From assembly GCF_014904795.1 (NCBI RefSeq), contig NZ_JACZFS010000059.1, positions 1 through 35,486 on the forward strand: a stretch of DNA of 35,486 nt. The letters run 5' to 3'. Source of the DNA: Nisaea nitritireducens. GTDB lineage: Bacteria > Pseudomonadota > Alphaproteobacteria > Thalassobaculales > Thalassobaculaceae. Below are positions 33,501 to 35,486 of this stretch, in pieces. The stretch's first letter is position 1. Each line of letters begins with the position of its first letter. The translations under genes were made by a program, and so were the position numbers. The notes under the pieces were generated by a model. The model did not search any database. It was not told where the DNA came from and saw only the letters and a program-made list of their open reading frames with translations.

Positions 33501-35486
33501 AAGGTATGGCCGAAATTGGATTTGGTGGAGGTCAAGGCGCAGGTTCGAGACGGCAAGCCGAAGTCACTAAAGGCATCAGCCAAGGCGTTGATTTCCGCCG
33601 GGTCGCCCAGCGGTGTTCCTGTGCCGTGCGTCACGATATGCCCGATCCGGCACGGGTCTATGCCGGCCTGGTCAATCACCTGTCTGGTCAGTTTGGTCTG
33701 GGCCGAGCGGCTAGGCGCGGTTATGCCGCTGGTCTTGCCGTCATAATTGATCGCGTCGGCGATGATCGAGGCATAGATCGGATCATTGTCGCGCTCCGCA
33801 TCGGACAACCGGCGCAGCACGATTGCGGCCACCGCTTCGCCCGGCACCATGCCGTCCGCACTCTGATCGAACGCCCGGCACCGACCGGTGGGAGAGAGCA
33901 TGCCCGCCTGCCCCATGCCGACGAATGGGCCCGGCGTGAGCATGAGGTTGACCCCGGCAACGATCGCCATGTCGCACTCTCCGGACCGGAGGCTGAGACA
34001 TGCCTGATGAGCCGCGACCAGCGACGATGAACAGGCCGTGTTTATCGCCAGAACCGGACCGTCCAGGTTCAGGAAGTAGGCCAGCCGGGACGCCAGTATT
34101 CCGACATGGTTGGAGGTGATATCTCCTTCCCGGGATATGTGCTGGTAATCCCCTTCCTCGACACCGACAAAGACGCCAACTCTCCGGCTATCCAGCTGAT
34201 TGAAATCACACCCTGCATCTTCCAGAGCGCGCCAGCATTCTTGCATCAAGAGACGCTGACGCGGATCCAGACCCGCTGCTTCCGTTGGCGGGACTTCGAA
34301 GAACAGACTGTCGAATTCGGCAACACCCGGGATCGCGCCCATCCACTTACCGTTGGTCCTGAGCGGGTCCAACGCGGGATCACCGTAATAGTCGCGCCAA
34401 TCGAACCGGCTCGCGGGGATCTCGCCCAGGCTGTCCTGGCCCTTCAGCAGCATGTCCCAAAATGTCTCGATATCCCGTGCGCCGGGAAATCGCCCACTCA
34501 TTCCGAGAATCGCGATGGGCTCATCTGATTTATGCGTTTTCCCGTCTCGCCCGGACTGGTCGACCGCTTTTACAGGCACCGGATCGGGTGTGATTTGTCT
34601 GGTGTCGACCGGCGCGCTTCGGGTTTCATACCGCGCCTCGATCGCGTCTCTATGGTGCGTCTCGAAATGTGCGCAAAGTTGACTCAACGTCGGACAGGAG
34701 AAGAAAACATCGGGGGTAATTTCGACTCCGGCAAGCTCCGTAATCATTTCAGCCAGAGCCGCCAATGAAATGGAATCGAAGCCGAGGGTCGCCAGGTTAG
34801 CACCGTCTTCCAGCTCCGTTTCGGGCATGCGAATGAGAGTGCAGATGCAGCGACGCAGGTCCGCCTTGAGGCGGCTCTTCGCGTCCTTTGCATCGGCAAT
34901 CGGCGCACCGACCGTCTCCCGAGCCCCAGAAATCTCCTTGTCCTGCCGGTCTTGCAGGAGGAGCGTCTGGCTTGGCTGATATGGCGTACCAACCGGGAAG
35001 ATATCGCGCTTGAACGGGTATCCGGGCAGGCAACTGGTCCGCGGAGCCCAACCCCGGAAGATCGATCCACACGGCAGCTCGTGCCCCTGGCAGAACAGTT
35101 CCGCGAAGGCGCATAGAGTCTCGTAGAAAGCCTGCTCGTTGTCGTTTGCTTCGGAGTGCTCCTGTGAAAGCAGATCGATGGATCGCTTCAGGCCGGGGCT
35201 TGTTTCGAACTCGAGCGGCACTAAACCGTCAAAACAGTTCTCCGCGACCGAAGCCTCTCCGGATCGCAGCAACTCGACGGCCTGCTTTCTGCTTCCGACG
35301 ACGATCGCGTATCTGTGGCGGAAATGGTGGCGTCCGTTAAGCAGGGTGTATGCCGTCTGCGCGAGCGAGCCCTCGTCCGGGGCATTCTTCCCCAAATCGC
35401 TTTCCAATGCAGCGGCGAGGTCTTCGATGCGGGCCTTCAGCGCCTCCTCGCTCTTCGCCGAGAGCACCAGCAGGCGATACGGGGCC
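24488..35486 (-). CDS. Trans-AT polyketide synthase with three TE domains, partial
   Basis: At least 3,659 residues, running off the right edge; residue numbers below count from the GTG at 35467. Order: post-KS linker (1-150); ACP1 (Ser232); KS1 (315-735; Cys479, His614, His654, all intact); linker; KR (1103-1290; Ser1236, Tyr1249, Asn1253; Asp1194 suggests B-type); ACP2 (Ser1391); TE1 (1495-1790; Ser1560, His1767; Glu1587 in place of Asp); KS2 (1810-2228; Cys1965, His2140; Asn2100 replaces the HGTGT histidine, so non-elongating); ACP3 (Ser2296); C domain (2446-2870; HHAIADA at 2573); TE2 (2947-3200; Ser3017, Asp3044, His3191); ACP4 (Ser3273); TE3 (3350-3640; Ser3420, Asp3447, His3605). No AT, DH, ER, MT or adenylation domain is seen. 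Facing the trans-AT operon. Confidence 0.93.
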   Translation of the reverse strand, partial: APYRLLVLSAKSEEALKARIEDLAAALESDLGKNAPDEGSLAQTAYTLLNGRHHFRHRYAIVVGSRKQAVELLRSGEASVAENCFDGLVPLEFETSPGLKRSIDLLSQEHSEANDNEQAFYETLCAFAELFCQGHELPCGSIFRGWAPRTSCLPGYPFKRDIFPVGTPYQPSQTLLLQDRQDKEISGARETVGAPIADAKDAKSRLKADLRRCICTLIRMPETELEDGANLATLGFDSISLAALAEMITELAGVEITPDVFFSCPTLSQLCAHFETHHRDAIEARYETRSAPVDTRQITPDPVPVKAVDQSGRDGKTHKSDEPIAILGMSGRFPGARDIETFWDMLLKGQDSLGEIPASRFDWRDYYGDPALDPLRTNGKWMGAIPGVAEFDSLFFEVPPTEAAGLDPRQRLLMQECWRALEDAGCDFNQLDSRRVGVFVGVEEGDYQHISREGDITSNHVGILASRLAYFLNLDGPVLAINTACSSSLVAAHQACLSLRSGECDMAIVAGVNLMLTPGPFVGMGQAGMLSPTGRCRAFDQSADGMVPGEAVAAIVLRRLSDAERDNDPIYASIIADAINYDGKTSGITAPSRSAQTKLTRQVIDQAGIDPCRIGHIVTHGTGTPLGDPAEINALADAFSDFGLPSRTCALTSTKSNFGHTFAASGLVSLIALTKGLNQRVIPPSLFCDQASDRVRWQDLPFYVNTELSDWKTAGGSVPVGVVSSFGMSGTNAQLLVQDHQPRMPERTISGPGAFLLVLSAKSRSSLEANAGALADALDRNPELAADLSVVSQTLFAGRAHFRHRCALVVESAEEAAQQLRKLAGGQSDDLATGLVQRNFEPEAGVLSQVNVIHADLASADGTGSVRATYGQLAGFYCLGYTEAADVNPKGTPRLHLPGYEFSRTEYWAEADLSAPQARGEPLVGDPEFQLSETNFYEPVWTAAEDVQSLAGDVPRTARDESETEFQLWCYGQGAADLAADRFFTCDAEDMHTRFTSVTAQILESIKSLVSAPRKKRLLVQLVLCGEDAAAFARGCSASLQTVSQEFSFFRGQVIELASPLPAHRLRILLERDRKRESDTSIRYDNSIRRVLDWRKCDAPPTGFAWRKDGVYLITGGAGGIGRRMAKGILAEVPSARVVLCARSDKHQIDLTEFAGASSQPDYLTADITDGGSVDRLIKYVLQKYGALHGILHCAGLNEDGFITDKSEETLRKVLKPKVDGAALLDRATKDVALDFFVLFSSTSAVFGNAGQIDYAAANGFLDGFAGVREEHVKLGVRHGRTVSINWPLWKDGGMGVSDEREKVLRERFGLVPLDMRTGFAAMVRALSMVPAQVMVMQTEGGRDPDLSPRTEILTTAQPAAGVEPTLFVAILREVLMLGSEHDVDAHMTFQELGLDSIRGTRFIQDLSKRFGVELRETLVFDYPTLHELAAHLSSLSASTALSVGDDAREDNERGDSERGFQPPQDLELAKTIIALEDRHPEVFPLTRAQTNLPTLFCIHPMSGDVGVYVGLAEAAQGRFNIVGLRSQGLFDAGDPRQSVEAMAEAYQRIIREIIPEGPWNLLGSSMGGTVAFATLGLLAERTDATNRLFLLEAPLIDDEAAGEPWQSDALGNLLMNANFLMISMLHLDPDFRRDKAAGKIDWRELEITSDELSLDDESDKSLIVDQLVDLISDRGVTRQNDELTDRLTSMARVHLANLDALRSYRAPAGTPKSNISAVLLRSPTGRAVSSEVYNPDYLRQVQDTKGGLLPYFEGWESRFENLQTVVLNSESHFDLLSGGNDLANLVDRIDASFGAFGPAGCPETPHGLAREEISESAIAVIGMSGRFPGADTLDDLFDLLNGEKSAITPLPQDRGWDIGDCPVKHGGFLKDIDQFDPKFFRIPPKEAELLDPSERAFLMEGWRAVESAGIDPGSLKGENWGVYCGGGGDYGLYLKDLIGVSPNVTNSSIPGRLAYSLDLKGPCIAVDAGCASSALAVAQACDALVLDKCDVAIAGGVMIHSTPNLILASIESGTLSQDDRCFALDERASGMLPAEGVGAVVLKPFAKACEDGDRIIGVIEAWGNNHSGKTNGIAAPSSTAQAKLIRDVYARFGTDPAFIGLIEANATGTSLGDSVEVEALARIFSDRKSEASPVVLGSVENHLGHSYQSSGMAHLFKVLLSLQNEAIPGTLNVAHPLETDEAGNSRFVVNDRPVDWKRGGALPRRAAISSFGATGSNVHLVLSEAPSDFACARTPLPPQAFALRRCWFERPASGTGASPETDSGGTDNVLTIVTSCLADISGFDTEDIDSKDSLSQYGLDSLMAMRLLAQLNDRFSLTLHIADLVSVESIDDLVRLIRASRGQTSAALSPAPVSAGQVDQEILISDSWFAGRLASLPDELCFVNSSLASALRSDRVENIGMLSELAERGIGAFRQGAHVVLVGHRSSDVSAATAHIDDALLAALPEECLVLPVSDEQKRNLYHSEIMKSAAWNVSYIETLPDASLDRDTLVNALAKLSDRHDILRTRFVPLETGEDCLQVIAPTANAAPKITEAGSAQEFNRLMQDARLALFDVESSAPFSLVFCQSDGKCEIGFTFHHAIADAFTPPLLVRELVALYEVETASADDIEEEAPIGQYWHYALSQWSRQPVAGQDAFWRQRLGQVQGVAMRLPYSRSPKEVKASEWDQSETYLTQLAPDLCQRIAEFSRQQGISFTQLFAAALSVLLKYGMNNPQGVLHYIFSRRERSAYLDIPGEFTNVLMLPINVEKDRSLIDFLKAVKRDSFEALRNAPNNLDHLLSTAGLSGLSEYFRNSGDVMLDTIDMDTGTAGPSEGSPDQYGRIGEGMRMNGDGNSPDAVGSAVATLFFQLIKSQGRIHLVTSYRSALFDQSELRHLTAYLVGLVSYMLRKPDATIGDMLNDASEPLSRLREWTDRHAEKADPQIQKNAVSSEREQNPAPYFTECQRVNGVKDGRPVFWVHGAFGDAMVFLRLAERIERPFFGLQARGLIDDKEPIEGVVETASFYRQMIQAIQPTGPYDLGGYSIGGTLAYEIARQLLDAGETVQSLTLSDPIFPPHHSHLGGGLHDLYDFLAVGLLAMAPARDALQVQEKPDRTGPGDEAYVLEAFVEYCVKSGVERSAEWIRQYLKRMAAIQKSYRIAEYEPAPLASEIPHVRYFKNRNGLFLGQPGDPLEGVDYWSDWRSLLPSIGYQEVEADSHLALFESDDAMKALSEYCRSLYGNPEDREASAGLLEQRPDMASAAEPDRIVLRDVIGMVSRLLDRDRDEIDPAQDLVEQGLDSILMTQLLVQLRDRFHLDLDLAAMATLRSVEMIVEAVRSRGESSAAYGPSSQPRQDPIRQFPEIVHLNSGSLSINSGRPVFWFHGGLGGVEAYQQLAGAIERPFVGIQAKGWLTDRKPLNGIEAMATYYTHIIQRLQPSGPYDLGGFSLGGVLAYEVTRQLQEMGEQVDTIVMLDSYDVLDTEPNPLFTKRAMLGVVNMALQNSAGAAVTNMIHRDELDVSLSDQAFWEHLITLANARGLAKSEAQLRSLLGHMEKFGRALEQDAFTISPLPDPKGVSGHFFRNASGTFYGDIAPFFTFPESESVFRDGMNYWSAWEENLPNLVIQDVPSANHTTLLSDPAVAKIIIAYCRDLYDGRQGGDGRQDGQTGAKPTASADSELDAHLMPS

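Noticed and set aside
32798-34030. A 410-codon + strand frame inside the PKS region
   Set aside because: Antisense to the intact KS1 domain; composition is arginine/glycine/histidine rich and no motif is present.
7131-35486. A CRISPR array or a phage integrase in the accessory region
   Set aside because: No evenly spaced repeats and no integrase frame were seen; the only mobile pieces are the three transposase remnants.

Overview
The window looks like a chromosomal segment of a high-GC alphaproteobacterium, possibly a marine Rhodospirillales-type lineage. The evidence is a polA of alphaproteobacterial size, a CHCC zinc-finger protein of the kind shared by alphaproteobacteria and mitochondrial complex I, and an IS3/IS6/ISNCY remnant set. 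The genus cannot be fixed from the sequence alone.

The left part (1-7130) is housekeeping: a partial secreted protein, a SpoIIAA-like protein, a GNAT acetyltransferase, DNA polymerase I, a CHCC zinc-finger protein, an ABC ATPase overlapping a lipoprotein alpha/beta hydrolase, and tRNA-Arg(CCG). Directly after the tRNA the content becomes accessory, which suggests an island edge.

The first accessory block (7426-19244) has a SPASM radical SAM protein and an opposing methyltransferase. A tight + strand run follows: a large B12-type radical SAM protein, a second radical SAM/SPASM protein, a NodU/CmcH carbamoyltransferase, a FemAB/GNAT-like acyltransferase and a GT-B glycosyltransferase. A TPR protein with a glycosyltransferase-like C-terminus lies on the opposite strand. 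This reads as a tailoring or surface-glycan operon.

An insertion-sequence graveyard (19426-20425) separates the blocks. It holds decayed pieces of ISNCY, IS3 and IS6 transposases.

The second accessory block (20651-35486) is a trans-AT polyketide synthase locus. A + strand operon encodes a discrete malonyl transacylase, a thioesterase, a secreted HAD phosphatase and an APH-like kinase. Facing it, and running off the right edge, is a giant PKS with the order [post-KS linker]-ACP-KS-KR-ACP-TE-KS0-ACP-C-TE-ACP-TE. It has no AT domain, three thioesterase domains, a KS lacking the HGTGT histidine, and a condensation domain without an adenylation domain. The adjacent kinase and exported phosphatase suggest a phosphorylated, protected product that is activated outside the cytoplasm. 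The sequence suggests this model but does not prove it.
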